This document shows positions 16,629 through 25,686 of a stretch of 64,000 bases of DNA, in pieces. The notes beneath the pieces are model-generated. The model worked only from the letters and a program-made list of their open reading frames with translations, made no database searches and was not told where the DNA came from. Numbering within the stretch: the first letter of the stretch is position 1; every line of letters begins with the position of its first letter. The position numbers and the translations under genes are program-made. The stretch is from Caenimonas aquaedulcis (GTDB lineage: Bacteria > Pseudomonadota > Gammaproteobacteria > Burkholderiales > Burkholderiaceae_C), in NCBI RefSeq assembly GCF_015831345.1, contig NZ_JADWYS010000001.1:3190618-3254617 (forward strand), written 5' to 3'.

Positions 16629-16865
16629 TCAGAACGTGACGGTCATGGGCGCCGCGTCCGCAGGCACCACCCGAGCCAGTTCGCCGCCCGTGGCCTGCGC
16701 CGCATCCACGTGCAGCACGATGGTGCCGCCCATGGCCATGTCCAGCAGCGGGTGGGCCGCCTCGAAGGACGCCAGCGTCAGCGTCCAGGTGTCGCCGAGC
16801 CCGGAGGCGGGGCCTACCGACGATTCGAGCGCGAAGGACGAGAAGGGCAGGAGATCGATGCTCAT
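16629..16865 (-). CDS. Small protein of unknown function
   Basis: 78 residues (begins MSIDLLPFSSFALESSVG, ends PMTVTF), acidic and rich in Ala, Leu and Thr, with no signal peptide or membrane helix. It ends 19 bases from a bidirectional terminator, which supports a real transcript on this strand. The ribosome site before ATG 16863-16865 is weak. I do not recognise the family. Confidence 0.5.
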   Translation of the reverse strand: MSIDLLPFSSFALESSVGPASGLGDTWTLTLASFEAAHPLLDMAMGGTIVLHVDAAQATGGELARVVPADAAPMTVTF

Positions 16866-17007
16866 AGGCGGCTAATGTACCGCGCGGCAGCCCGGCTGTG
16901 CGGCCGCGCAAGGGCCGCCGGGGCCTGCCGCAAGGCCCTTGCGTCGAATTTGTCACGCCCATCCTCCCGGCGAGGGGGGTGGATAATTCCCGCTCCGTCG
17001 AAACGGT

Positions 17008-17036
17008 CTTGAAAGCCGGCCCGCCGGCCCCTATCT
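17008..17036 (+). promoter_or_regulatory. Sigma-32-type heat-shock promoter of htpG
   Basis: CTTGAAA at 17008-17014, a 13-base spacer, then CCCCTATCT at 17028-17036. This closely matches the sigma-32 consensus CTTGAAA-N11 to N16-CCCCATNT and lies 35 bases before the htpG ATG. Confidence 0.75.
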
Positions 17037-17070
17037 CCCCGGCATCCAACTGCCCCATCCCGTCGATCCC

Positions 17071-18981
17071 ATGAGCGAAAAACAAACCCTTTCCTTCCAG
17101 GCCGAGGTCGCCCAGCTGCTCCACCTCGTCACGCACTCCCTGTATTCCAACAAGGAGATTTTCCTGCGCGAGCTCATCTCCAACGCATCGGACGCCTGCG
17201 ACAAGCTGCGCTTCGAGGCGCTGAACGACAACGCGCTGTACGAAGACGCGCCGAACCTGGAAGTGCGCGTCGCGTTCGACAAGGAAGCGCGCACCCTCAC
17301 GATCACCGACAACGGCATCGGCCTGTCGCAGCAGGAGGCCATCGACAACCTCGGCACCATCGCCAAGAGCGGCACGCGCGAGTTCATGGGCAAGCTCTCG
17401 GGCGACCAGAAGCAGGACGCGCAGCTGATCGGCCAGTTCGGCGTCGGCTTCTATTCCGGCTTCATCGTGGCCGACAGGATCACGGTCGAATCGCGCCGCG
17501 CCGGCCTGAAGGCAGAGGATGGCGTGCGCTGGACCAGCAGCGGCGCCGGCGATTTCGAGGTCGAGACCATCACGCGCCCGCAGCGCGGCACCAGCGTGAC
17601 GCTGCACCTGCGCGAGGACGCGGCCGACTACCTGTCCACCTGGAAGCTCAAGTCCATCATCGGCAAGTACTCCGACCACATCTCCCTGCCCATCCTCATG
17701 CGCAAGGAAGAGTGGAAGGAAGGGGAGGACAACAAGGGCGGCGAGATGGTCCTCACCGACGAATGGGAGACCGTCAACCAGGCGAGCGCGCTGTGGAGCC
17801 GGCCGAAGAAGGACATCACGCCCGAGCAGTACCAGGAGTTCTACAAGCAGATCAGCCACGACCACGAGGCGCCCCTCGCGTGGGCCCACAACCGCGTGGA
17901 AGGCGCGACCGAGTACGTGCAGCTGCTCTACATCCCCTCGCACGCTCCCTTCGACCTGTGGAACCGCGAAAAGGCCGCGGGCGTCAAGCTGTACGTCAAG
18001 CGCGTGTTCATCATGGACGAGGCGGAGGCGCTGCTGCCGTCTTACCTGCGCTTCGTCAAGGGCGTGATCGACTCGGCCGACCTGCCGCTGAACGTGAGCC
18101 GCGAGCTGCTGCAGGAAAGCCGCGACGTGCGGGCGATCCGCGAAGGCTCGACCAAGCGCGTGCTTGGCATGCTGGAAGACCTTGCGAAGCAGGAGAAGGA
18201 CACGGCCGCAGCCGAAGAGGACAAGGCGAAGTACGGCAAGTTCTACGCGGAGTTCGGCGCGGTCCTCAAGGAGGGCCTCGGCGAGGACTTCGCCAACCGC
18301 GACCGCCTCGCGAAGCTCCTGCGATTCGCGTCCACCACCTCCGACACCGCGACGGTGTCGCTGGAGGATTACAAGGCGCGCATGAAGGACGGCCAGGCCG
18401 CCATCTACTACATCACCGCCGACACGCTCGCCGCGGCCAAGAACAGTCCGCAGCTCGAAATCTTCCGCAAGAAGGGCATCGAGGTGCTGCTGATGACCGA
18501 CCGTGTCGACGAGTGGGCGCTGAACTACCTGCAGGAATTCGACGGCACGCCCATGCAGTCCGTGGCCAAGGGCGCGGTCGACCTGGGCACGCTGCAGGAC
18601 GAGGCCGAGAAGAAGGCCGCCGAGGAAGCCGCGGAGACCTTCAAGCCCGTGCTGGAGAAGCTCAAGGAAGCGCTCAAGGACAAGGCGCAGGACGTACGCG
18701 TCACGACGCGCCTCGTCGATTCGCCGGCCTGCCTGGTGGTGACGGACAGCGGCATGAGCATGCAACTCGCGCGCATGCTGAAGCAGGCCGGCCAGCAGGC
18801 GCCGGAAGTCAAGCCGGTGCTGGAAGTGAACGCGGAGCATCCGCTCGTGAAGAAGCTGGAGAGCTCGGACCACTTCGACGACCTGGCGAACATCCTCTTC
18901 GACCAGGCGCTGCTGGCGGAAGGTGGCTTGCCCGCGGACCCGGCGGCCTATGTGCGGCGGGTGAACTCGCTGCTGGTCTGA
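17071..18981 (+). CDS. htpG: Molecular chaperone HtpG (bacterial Hsp90)
   Basis: 636 residues, the normal length. The N-terminal GHKL ATPase shows [37 protein letters not shown] and [15 protein letters not shown]. The middle domain has the conserved [18 protein letters not shown] and [15 protein letters not shown]. It is a cytoplasmic ATP-dependent dimeric chaperone for late folding steps. The gene has its own sigma-32-like promoter and converges on an Lrp-type gene with a GC-rich hairpin between them. Confidence 0.97.
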   Translation: MSEKQTLSFQAEVAQLLHLVTHSLYSNKEIFLRELISNASDACDKLRFEALNDNALYEDAPNLEVRVAFDKEARTLTITDNGIGLSQQEAIDNLGTIAKSGTREFMGKLSGDQKQDAQLIGQFGVGFYSGFIVADRITVESRRAGLKAEDGVRWTSSGAGDFEVETITRPQRGTSVTLHLREDAADYLSTWKLKSIIGKYSDHISLPILMRKEEWKEGEDNKGGEMVLTDEWETVNQASALWSRPKKDITPEQYQEFYKQISHDHEAPLAWAHNRVEGATEYVQLLYIPSHAPFDLWNREKAAGVKLYVKRVFIMDEAEALLPSYLRFVKGVIDSADLPLNVSRELLQESRDVRAIREGSTKRVLGMLEDLAKQEKDTAAAEEDKAKYGKFYAEFGAVLKEGLGEDFANRDRLAKLLRFASTTSDTATVSLEDYKARMKDGQAAIYYITADTLAAAKNSPQLEIFRKKGIEVLLMTDRVDEWALNYLQEFDGTPMQSVAKGAVDLGTLQDEAEKKAAEEAAETFKPVLEKLKEALKDKAQDVRVTTRLVDSPACLVVTDSGMSMQLARMLKQAGQQAPEVKPVLEVNAEHPLVKKLESSDHFDDLANILFDQALLAEGGLPADPAAYVRRVNSLLV

Positions 18982-18987
18982 AGACCG

Positions 18988-19010
18988 GGCGGCGTGCCCC
19001 TCACGCCGCC
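18988..19010. terminator. Hairpin between convergent htpG and the Lrp-type gene
   Basis: GGCGGCGTG, loop CCCCT, CACGCCGCC: a 9-bp perfect GC stem just after the htpG stop. Its right arm is within the last codons of the convergent Lrp-type gene. There is no T-run, so any termination would be imperfect or Rho-assisted. Confidence 0.5.
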
Positions 19011-19465
19011 GCGTAATCCAGCGGCAGCCGCGTCGTGCACTTGATCTCTTCCATCGCGAAGCTGGAACTCACGTCGCCCAGCTCCGCGCCCTGGATGAGG
19101 CGCTTGTAGACGCGGTCATAAGCCGCGATGTCCGGCACGACCACCTTCAGCAGGTAGTCGGTCTGCCCGGCCATCCGGTAGAACTCCGTCACCTCGGGAA
19201 TCGAGGAGACGAGGCGGTGGAAGGACTTGAGCCAGTCCACCGAATGGTGCTGCGTGCGGATCGACACGAACACCGTCACGCCGACATTCAGCTTCTTCGC
19301 GTCGAGCAGGACGACGCGCTTGCGGATCAGGCCCGACGCCTCCATCCGCTGCACGCGCCGCCAGCAGGGCGTCGCGGTGAGGCCGACGCGCGCCGCGAGT
19401 TCGGCCACCGGCAGCGTCGCGTCGTCCTGCAATGCATCCAGGATCGCCTTGTCGAACTTGTCCAT
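19001..19465 (-). CDS. Lrp/AsnC family transcriptional regulator
   Basis: 154 residues from ATG at 19463-19465 (MDKFDKAILDALQDDATL). The HTH LPVAELAARVGLTATPCWRR is followed by the RAM/effector domain with TDYLLKVVVPDIAAYD. It probably binds an amino acid and forms an octameric ring. It is divergent from the PLP enzyme at 19576, with about 110 bases between them, so that gene is the likely target. The longer frame upstream adds 18 residues with no family match. Confidence 0.92.
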   Translation of the reverse strand: MDKFDKAILDALQDDATLPVAELAARVGLTATPCWRRVQRMEASGLIRKRVVLLDAKKLNVGVTVFVSIRTQHHSVDWLKSFHRLVSSIPEVTEFYRMAGQTDYLLKVVVPDIAAYDRVYKRLIQGAELGDVSSSFAMEEIKCTTRLPLDYAAA

Positions 19466-19575
19466 GGGAATGGCATTCCTTGAAAAATGACTTTCATGGT
19501 ATCCCATGCTCAGGTGCACCGAAATGGTGGTGGATTTCGCAATCCGGTTTCGCGGCCGCCTGCGAGACTGATGGC

Positions 19576-20766
19576 ATGAACCCAGCCACGCACTACAACG
19601 AGCCTGCCCGCCGCGACACCTTCCTCGCTCGCACCGGGCGTGACCCGGAGGCCTTCGGCGGCCTCGTCAACACACCCGTCTGCCGGGGCTCCACCATCGT
19701 CGCGAACACGCTCGAGGAGTGGGAGTCGCGCAAGCAGCCCGGCAACGCCATGGCGAGCTACGGCCGCTTCGGCACCGCGACCACGCGCGCGTTCGAGTCC
19801 GCGATGGCCGAGCTGGAAGGCGGCGAACACGCGATCGTCTTCCCCTCGGGCCTCGCGGCGTGCACGCACGCGATCCTCGCGATCGTGCGGCCCGGCGACC
19901 ATGTGCTCATCACCGACAGCGTCTACGGGCCCACGCGGCAGTTCGCCGCGCGCGTGCTCACGCGCCTGGGGGTGGAGGTGGAATTCTTCGACCCGGCGCT
20001 GGGCGCAGGCGTCGCCGCGCTCACGCGGGTGAACACGCGCATGGTCTACGTCGAATCGCCCGGCTCGCTGACCTTCGAGATGCAGGACATCCCCGCCATC
20101 GCGCAGGCCGCGCATCGCCGCGGGGCGTTCGTCGTGATGGACAACACCTGGGCGACGCCGCTGTTCTTCAAGCCCTTCGAGCACGGCGTGGACATTTCGA
20201 TCCAGGCGGCGACCAAGTACATCGTCGGCCACTCGGACGCGCTGCTGGGCGTCGCGACCGCCAATGCGCGCGCCTGGGACCTGCTGCGCGAGGGCGCGCA
20301 CGATTTCGGGCAGACGGCGGGTCCCGACGACATCTACCTCGCGCTGCGCGGCCTGCGCAGCCTCTCGGTGCGCCTGCGCCGGCACCACCACAACGGCATC
20401 GCGCTCGCGCAGGCCCTGCAGGCGCACCCGGCGGTGCGGCAGGTGCTGCACCCCGGGCTTCCCGGCGATGCGGGCCATGACCTGTGGAGGCGCGACTGCC
20501 ACGGCGCGAGCGGGCTCTTCGGCGTGGTGCTGCAGCCGATGGCGCCCGCGCGCCTGTCCGAATTCTTCTCCGCCCTCCAGCTCTTCGGCATCGGCCTCTC
20601 CTGGGGCGGCTACGAAAGCCTGGTGCTGCCCGTGGATCCGCCGAAACGCTCGGTCCGGCCGTTCCCGCACGAAGGCCAGCTCGTGCGCGTGCATGCCGGA
20701 CTGGAGGACGTGGACGACCTCATCCGCGACTTCACCGCCGCGCTGGGCCGCGCGACGCGCGCCTAG
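19576..20766 (+). CDS. metC: Cystathionine beta-lyase-like Cys/Met-metabolism PLP enzyme
   Basis: 396 residues. The fold-type I PLP enzyme motifs are clear: YGRFGTATTRAFESAMAELE near 60-80, VVMDNTWATPLFFKPFEHG, and IQAATKYIVGHSDALLG with the PLP lysine. The C-terminal SWGGYESLVLPV is typical of bacterial MetC-type beta-lyases, which cleave cystathionine to homocysteine, pyruvate and ammonia. Related enzymes in this family do other C-S eliminations, so the symbol is tentative. The divergent Lrp regulator suggests amino-acid-responsive control. Confidence 0.85.
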   Translation: MNPATHYNEPARRDTFLARTGRDPEAFGGLVNTPVCRGSTIVANTLEEWESRKQPGNAMASYGRFGTATTRAFESAMAELEGGEHAIVFPSGLAACTHAILAIVRPGDHVLITDSVYGPTRQFAARVLTRLGVEVEFFDPALGAGVAALTRVNTRMVYVESPGSLTFEMQDIPAIAQAAHRRGAFVVMDNTWATPLFFKPFEHGVDISIQAATKYIVGHSDALLGVATANARAWDLLREGAHDFGQTAGPDDIYLALRGLRSLSVRLRRHHHNGIALAQALQAHPAVRQVLHPGLPGDAGHDLWRRDCHGASGLFGVVLQPMAPARLSEFFSALQLFGIGLSWGGYESLVLPVDPPKRSVRPFPHEGQLVRVHAGLEDVDDLIRDFTAALGRATRA

Positions 20767-20818
20767 GGCGCACGGTTCTTGCGACAGTGCTACAAACCCA
20801 CATTCACGGAGTCCTCAC

Positions 20819-21790
20819 ATGAACATCAAGCACACCTTCCTGGCTGCCGCCGTCGCCCTGGTCGCGGCCCAGTCCTCCCTCGCGCAGGCGCAAAGCAGCC
20901 AGCCGCTTCGCATCGTCGTGCCGTTCGCCGCCGGCGGCGCGCAGGACGTGATCGGCCGCTACCTCGGCAACAAGCTCACGGCGCGCCTGGGCGTGCCCGT
21001 GGTCATCGACAACAAGGCCGGCGCGGGCGGCGTGATCGCGGCCGACGCGGTGGCCAAGGCCGCGCCGGACGGCAACACCGTGCTGCTGGCCACCGGGGGC
21101 GCGATCTCCATCGCCCCGCACCTGAACGCCAGGCTGCCCTACGACGCGCGCAAGGACTTCGTGCCGATCGCCATCGTGGCCGACACGCCGATGACCATGG
21201 GCGTGCGCGCGCAGAGCCCGTACAACAGCGTCGCCGACGTCATCAAGGATGCCAAGGCGCGCCCCGGCCAGGTGAGCTATGCGTCCACCGGCAACGGCAC
21301 GGTCTCGCACCTCACGGGCGAACTCTTCGCGCAGACCGCCGGCATCAAGCTGCTGCACGTGCCCTATCGGGGCGCGGCGCCGGCGCTCACGGACCTGCTG
21401 GGCGGGCAGGTGTCGATGATCGTCACCAGCTCGGCGTCGATCGACCCGATGGTGGAAGACAAGAAGGCGCGCGTGCTCGCGAGCTTCACGACGCAGCGCC
21501 TGCCCAACCTCAAGGGCAGCCCGACGATGACCGAGGCGAGCGGCATGAAGGGCCTGGAAGTGCCTGTGTGGGTCGGCCTGCTGGCGCCCGCCAAGACACC
21601 GCAAGCCGTCATCGACAAGCTCGCCGCGGAGATCGTGGCCGTGTGCAAGCTGCCGGAAACGCAGGAGCGTTTCAGCGGCCTCGGCGCGGTGGTCGAGTGC
21701 GGCGGCCCGAAGGAGCTCGCGAAGGTCATCTCCGACGACGACCAGCGCTGGGGCAAGGTGATCACGCAGGGCGGGATCAAGGGCGAATGA
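20819..21790 (+). CDS. Bug-family (TctC) periplasmic solute receptor
   Basis: 323 residues with a signal peptide (HTFLAAAVALVAAQSSLAQA) and family motifs [20 protein letters not shown] and DNKAGAGGV. The start ATG at 20819-20821 comes 52 bases after the metC-like stop. Its stop overlaps the start of the next gene (ATGA), tying the receptor to an opine-dehydrogenase-like enzyme. That suggests the ligand may be an opine-like or amino-acid-derived acid, an inference from context only. Confidence 0.92.
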   Translation: MNIKHTFLAAAVALVAAQSSLAQAQSSQPLRIVVPFAAGGAQDVIGRYLGNKLTARLGVPVVIDNKAGAGGVIAADAVAKAAPDGNTVLLATGGAISIAPHLNARLPYDARKDFVPIAIVADTPMTMGVRAQSPYNSVADVIKDAKARPGQVSYASTGNGTVSHLTGELFAQTAGIKLLHVPYRGAAPALTDLLGGQVSMIVTSSASIDPMVEDKKARVLASFTTQRLPNLKGSPTMTEASGMKGLEVPVWVGLLAPAKTPQAVIDKLAAEIVAVCKLPETQERFSGLGAVVECGGPKELAKVISDDDQRWGKVITQGGIKGE

Positions 21791-22863
21791 GCGCGGCAGC
21801 TACGATCGCCATCGCCGGAACCGGCGGCATCGCCTTCGCCAGCGCGGCGTGGCTCGCCCAGGCGGGGCACGAGGTGCGCGTGTGGTCGCCGGGCGGCCGC
21901 GGCGCGGACGGCCTGCGCGACGCCCCGTTGCAGTCGACGGGCGTGCTCGAGGGCAGCGCGCGCGTTGTCGTCGCCGACACGCCGGCGCAGGCACTGGCGG
22001 GCGCGAAGGCCGTTCTGATCGCGGTGCCCGTGAACGGCCACCGGGCGGTGATGGATGCGCTGCTGCCCGCGCTCGCATCGGGGCAGACCGTGATCGTGAG
22101 CTCGATGAGCTCGCTGTCCTCGCTCTACCTGTTCGAGCAGGCGCGCGCGCGCGGCGTCGACATCACGGTCGCCAGCATGGGCACCACGGTGCTCACCGCG
22201 CGGCGCGCCGGGCCCGCGCAAGTCCGCGTCATGACGAAGCGCACCGAGCTCGGTGTGTCCGCGCTGCCCGTGGCGCGCGCGGACGCCGCGCTCGCGCTGT
22301 GCCGCGAGCTGTTCGGCGACGTCTTCGTGACTGACCCGAATTCGCTTGCCAGCGCGCTCACGAACATCAACCCCGTGGCCCATGGGCCGCTGGCCCTGTT
22401 CAACTGGACGCGCATCGAGCGCGCGGAGAACTGGCCGCAGTACCACTACATGACGCCGCAGGTGGCGGCCGTGATCGGAAGGCTCGATGCCGAGCGCATC
22501 GCGCTCGCGGCCGCGTTCGGCCTGCAGGTGCGCACGATCGAGGCGCACTTCGCGAAGTCCTTCGGCACCACGTCGGCCACGCTCGCGGACATCGCGGCGG
22601 AACTGCACGCCAAGCGCGGCGGGCCGCCCGGGCCGACGGACACCGCGACGCGCTTCCTGGGCGAGGACGTTCCCTACGGACTCGTCTTCAGCGCGGTGCT
22701 GGGGAAGGTGGCGGGTGTGGCGATGCCCGCGACGCAGACGGTGGTGCAGACTGCAGGCCTGATTCTCGGGCGCGACCTCGCTGCCGAGAACGACCTGATC
22801 GCGCCGCTTCGCCTGGAGGGCGAGTCGATGCAGGGCCTGCTCGCGCGCGTCAACGCGGCGTGA
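21787..22863 (+). CDS. NAD(P)-dependent octopine/nopaline dehydrogenase family protein
   Basis: 358 residues. The N-terminal Rossmann motif IAIAGTGGIAFASAAWLAQ and the C-terminal all-helical domain (NINPVAHGPLALFNWTRIE, then DVPYGLVFSAVLGKVAG) are the layout of opine dehydrogenases and relatives. They reversibly join or split an amino acid and a 2-oxo acid with NAD(P)H. The start overlaps the Bug receptor stop by 4 bases. It converges on a ModA-like gene 12 bases later. The substrate is not predictable. Confidence 0.85.
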   Translation: MSAAATIAIAGTGGIAFASAAWLAQAGHEVRVWSPGGRGADGLRDAPLQSTGVLEGSARVVVADTPAQALAGAKAVLIAVPVNGHRAVMDALLPALASGQTVIVSSMSSLSSLYLFEQARARGVDITVASMGTTVLTARRAGPAQVRVMTKRTELGVSALPVARADAALALCRELFGDVFVTDPNSLASALTNINPVAHGPLALFNWTRIERAENWPQYHYMTPQVAAVIGRLDAERIALAAAFGLQVRTIEAHFAKSFGTTSATLADIAAELHAKRGGPPGPTDTATRFLGEDVPYGLVFSAVLGKVAGVAMPATQTVVQTAGLILGRDLAAENDLIAPLRLEGESMQGLLARVNAA

Positions 22864-22875
22864 GCCGGCGCGCGG

Positions 22876-23583
22876 CTACGGCGCTTCGAACCCGCCCGAC
22901 CGGCGCAACTGCGCTGCGTCGTTGCCGGCCATCATGGCGATGAAGGCGCCCGCCGCCTTCGCGTCCTGCGCCCTCGTGCACACGGCCGCGGTGTAGACCG
23001 TCGCCAGCTCGAACTCGCGCGGCAGGAGCCCCGCGAGTTCCACGCCGTCGGCGTAGAGGATCTCCGTGACCTGCGTGCAACCGATGGCGCCGCGGTCCGG
23101 GTCCTGCGACAGGGCGAGCATCGCCGCTGCCCCGTTCGGGAAGGTCTTGAAGCGCGGTTCGAGTTCCGCGTCCACGCCGAGCGACTTCATCACCTTGAGG
23201 AAGTGGATGCCGGCGGTGGCCTTCACCGGATCGGGAAAGTAGATCGCGCTCGCGCCTTCCAGCGCGGCCTTCAGCGCCACGGCCGTCGAAACGTCCGGCG
23301 CAGCCGCCCCCGTCTTCACCGCCACGCCGGTCTTCACGATGCCGAGCGGGACGGCGCTGCCCGGCACGGCATGCCCGTCCTTCGTGAGCTGGTCGATGAG
23401 CGCCTGCGTGAGGACGAGCACGTCGCAGGGCGCGCCCGCGAGCAGCTTGTCGCGCATCGCGCCCACGGCGCCGAAGCTGCCGTGCACGCGCACGCCGCTG
23501 CCGTGCGCGAAACTTTCCTTCAACCCGTTGACCAGGCTCTGGGCGGCGCCGCCGCTCAGCAGATGGATCGTGCTGGACATCAT
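22876..23583 (-). CDS. ModA-like substrate-binding domain protein without a signal peptide
   Basis: 235 residues. The sequence begins directly with the binding fold (TIHLLSGGAAQSLVNGLKES) and continues with LAGAPCDVLVLTQALIDQL and DPDRGAIGCTQVTEILYADG. It resembles molybdate receptor ModA and related PBP-II proteins but has no leader, so it is presumably cytoplasmic unless the start is misplaced. The ATG at 23581-23583 overlaps the upstream Bug stop as ATGA, and an adjacent second ATG exists. The upstream extension of the frame is antisense-like and has no signal sequence. Role unknown. Confidence 0.8.
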   Translation of the reverse strand: MMSSTIHLLSGGAAQSLVNGLKESFAHGSGVRVHGSFGAVGAMRDKLLAGAPCDVLVLTQALIDQLTKDGHAVPGSAVPLGIVKTGVAVKTGAAAPDVSTAVALKAALEGASAIYFPDPVKATAGIHFLKVMKSLGVDAELEPRFKTFPNGAAAMLALSQDPDRGAIGCTQVTEILYADGVELAGLLPREFELATVYTAAVCTRAQDAKAAGAFIAMMAGNDAAQLRRSGGFEAP

Positions 23584-24548
23584 TCCGCCTTGATGTTCGC
23601 GGACTTGATCACGCGCGACCACTTCGCGATGTCGTCCTGCAGGTACTTGTCGAACGCGGCGGGCGTCATCACCAGGGGCGTCGCGCCCTGCTTGCCCCAC
23701 GCCGCCTTCACGTCGGGCTGGCTCGCGATCTTGGACACCGCTTCGTTGAGCCTGTCCACCACCGCCTTGGGCGTCCCCTTGGGCGCCATCAGGCCGAGCC
23801 AGATCGTCGCTTCGTAGTTCGGCACGCCGGCCTCGCTCACCGTCGGCACGTCCGGCAGCACGCTGGAGCGCTGCAGGCCCGTCGTGGCGATCGCCTTGAC
23901 CTTGCCGGCCTTGATCACTTCCGCCATGGTCGTCACCGCGTCGAACATCAGCTCGACCTGGCCGCCCATCACGTCGGTCCGCGCGCCGCTGCTGCCCTTG
24001 TAGGGGATGTGCACGAGGTAGACGCCCGACATGCTCTTGAACAATTCGCCGGCCATGTGGTACGGCGTGCCCGGCCCCGACGATGCGTAGTTCACCTTGC
24101 CCGGCTTGGCCTTGGCGAGCGCGAGGAGTTCCTTCAGGTTCGATGCCGGCACGGAGGGATTGGCGACCAGCACCAGGTCCGAATAGTTGATGGGCGCGAT
24201 GCCCACGAAGTCCTTCATCAATGCGAAAGGCTTGCCCGGCATCAGCGTTTCATTGACGGTGTGCGTGTTGGACATCAGCAGCAGCGTGTAGCCGTCCGCC
24301 GGCGACTTCGCGACCACGTCGGTGCCGATGATGGAGCCGCCGCCCGGCCTGTCGTCGACGACGAAGGACTGGCCGAGCGATTCGGACAGGCGCTGCGCGA
24401 TGAAGCGCGCGTAGTTGTCCGCGGGGCCCCCGGCCGCGAACGGCACGATGATCTTGACGGGCCGCGCGGGCCAGGTCTGCGCGAATGCGGCCGCGCACAT
24501 GGCGAATGTGGACACCACGACGAACACACCACGAATGAAAGTCTTCAT
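23580..24548 (-). CDS. Bug-family (TctC) periplasmic solute receptor
   Basis: 322 residues from ATG at 24546-24548, with GGAGA six bases upstream. The signal peptide is GVFVVVSTFAMCAAAFA; family motifs are [20 protein letters not shown] and DRPGGGSIIG. It overlaps the ModA-like gene downstream by 4 bases and follows another Bug gene on the same strand. The gap to that gene contains a degraded palindromic repeat. Confidence 0.92.
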   Translation of the reverse strand: MKTFIRGVFVVVSTFAMCAAAFAQTWPARPVKIIVPFAAGGPADNYARFIAQRLSESLGQSFVVDDRPGGGSIIGTDVVAKSPADGYTLLLMSNTHTVNETLMPGKPFALMKDFVGIAPINYSDLVLVANPSVPASNLKELLALAKAKPGKVNYASSGPGTPYHMAGELFKSMSGVYLVHIPYKGSSGARTDVMGGQVELMFDAVTTMAEVIKAGKVKAIATTGLQRSSVLPDVPTVSEAGVPNYEATIWLGLMAPKGTPKAVVDRLNEAVSKIASQPDVKAAWGKQGATPLVMTPAAFDKYLQDDIAKWSRVIKSANIKAE

Positions 24549-24560
24549 CTGGCTCTCCAT

Positions 24561-24607
24561 TTTCTCCGCGCCCCCTGCGCAACCTTCGCGCCCCCTGCGT
24601 TCAAGAG
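24561..24607. repeat. Degraded single arm of the palindromic repeat family
   Basis: CTCCGCGCCCCCTGCGCAAC followed by CTTCGCGCCCCCTGCGTTCAAGAG. This aligns with the right arm of copy 1 (13541-13580) with several T-to-C changes in the CCTCTGCG units. No left arm is present, so it cannot form the large hairpin. It sits in the 72-base gap between two Bug genes. Confidence 0.6.
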
Positions 24608-24620
24608 GTCTCGGCAAGCG

Positions 24621-25589
24621 TCACTCCACCTTGCCGATCTTCTTCACCACGTCCGCCATGCGCTTCGCGTCGGCCTGCACGTACTTCTCGAAGTCCGGCG
24701 TGTCCTGGTAGAGCACCGGGCTGCCGGCGTTCAGGATGATGTCCTTCACCTTCGCATCGGCGGCGGCGGCGCGCGCCGCGGCGCGCAGGCGCTGCGCCAC
24801 CGCATCCGGCGTGTTCGCGGGGATGAACAGGCCCGACCACTGCGCGTATTCCGCGTTGTAACCCGAGTCCTTCAGCGAGGGGACGTCCGGCATGGATTCG
24901 AGCTTGCCCGTGCCCCAGTGGGCGAGCACGCGCACCTTGCCGGCCTTCACGTGCTGCAGCACCGTGGCGGGCCCGGTGGACAGCGCCTGGATCTGCCCGC
25001 CAAGCAGCGCGACCACGGCAGGCGCCGCGCCGGTATAGGGGACGTGCGTCATCTTCATCCCCGCCTGTTGCGCGAGGATTTCCATCGGCACGTGCATCGT
25101 GCCGTAGTTGCCCGACGAGCCGTAGTTGATGGTGCCCGGATGCGCCTTCGCGTCCTCGACGAAGTCCTTCACGGTCTTCCACGGCGCGTCCGCGCGAACG
25201 GCCAGCACGGTCGGGTCGGCGGTGAAGCGCGCGATCGGGCGCAGCGAATTGAGCGCATACATCTGCGCACGGCCGAGCACGACGTCCGCCTCCGGCAGTA
25301 CCGTGAGCGACGAGAGCGACATGAGGATCGTGTAGCCGTCGGCGGGCGCTTTCGACACGTAGGCCATGCCGATGCCGCCGCCCGCGCCGGCGCGGTTCTC
25401 GATCACGACCGGCTGGCCGAGATCGCGCGACATCGCTTCGGCCACGGGCCGCGCGACGATGTCGGCCAGGCCGCCCGGCGGGAAGGGCACGATCATCGTG
25501 ATCGGCTTGGTGGGATAGGTTTGGGCTTGGGCCAGCCCGGCGGCGGACAGCAGCAGGGCGGAGGCGGCCAGGACGATGCGGCGTTTCAT
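24621..25589 (-). CDS. Bug-family (TctC) periplasmic solute receptor
   Basis: 322 residues from ATG at 25587-25589. Signal peptide RRIVLAASALLLSAAGLAQA; family motifs ITMIVPFPPGGLADIVARPV and ENRAGAGGGIG. It is the fifth Bug receptor in the window and the first gene of a leftward set with a second Bug and the ModA-like gene. It diverges from the FAH-family hydrolase at 25687, which shares the promoter region with it and may be part of the same catabolic function. Confidence 0.92.
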   Translation of the reverse strand: MKRRIVLAASALLLSAAGLAQAQTYPTKPITMIVPFPPGGLADIVARPVAEAMSRDLGQPVVIENRAGAGGGIGMAYVSKAPADGYTILMSLSSLTVLPEADVVLGRAQMYALNSLRPIARFTADPTVLAVRADAPWKTVKDFVEDAKAHPGTINYGSSGNYGTMHVPMEILAQQAGMKMTHVPYTGAAPAVVALLGGQIQALSTGPATVLQHVKAGKVRVLAHWGTGKLESMPDVPSLKDSGYNAEYAQWSGLFIPANTPDAVAQRLRAAARAAAADAKVKDIILNAGSPVLYQDTPDFEKYVQADAKRMADVVKKIGKVE

Positions 25590-25643
25590 GGGTGTCTCCC
25601 GGACAGCGAAAGGGGTTAGCGGTACGACTGGAAATGCGTTCGT

Positions 25644-25653
25644 TAGCATGCTA
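25644..25653. promoter_or_regulatory. Palindrome in the divergent Bug/FAH promoter region
   Basis: TAGCATGCTA, a 10-base perfect palindrome in the middle of the 97-base gap between the divergent Bug and FAH genes. It is a candidate operator for a dimeric regulator; no regulator gene is adjacent. Confidence 0.35.
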
Positions 25654-25686
25654 CATTGACCGCCCCTTTGCCAGAGAGTTTTCCCC

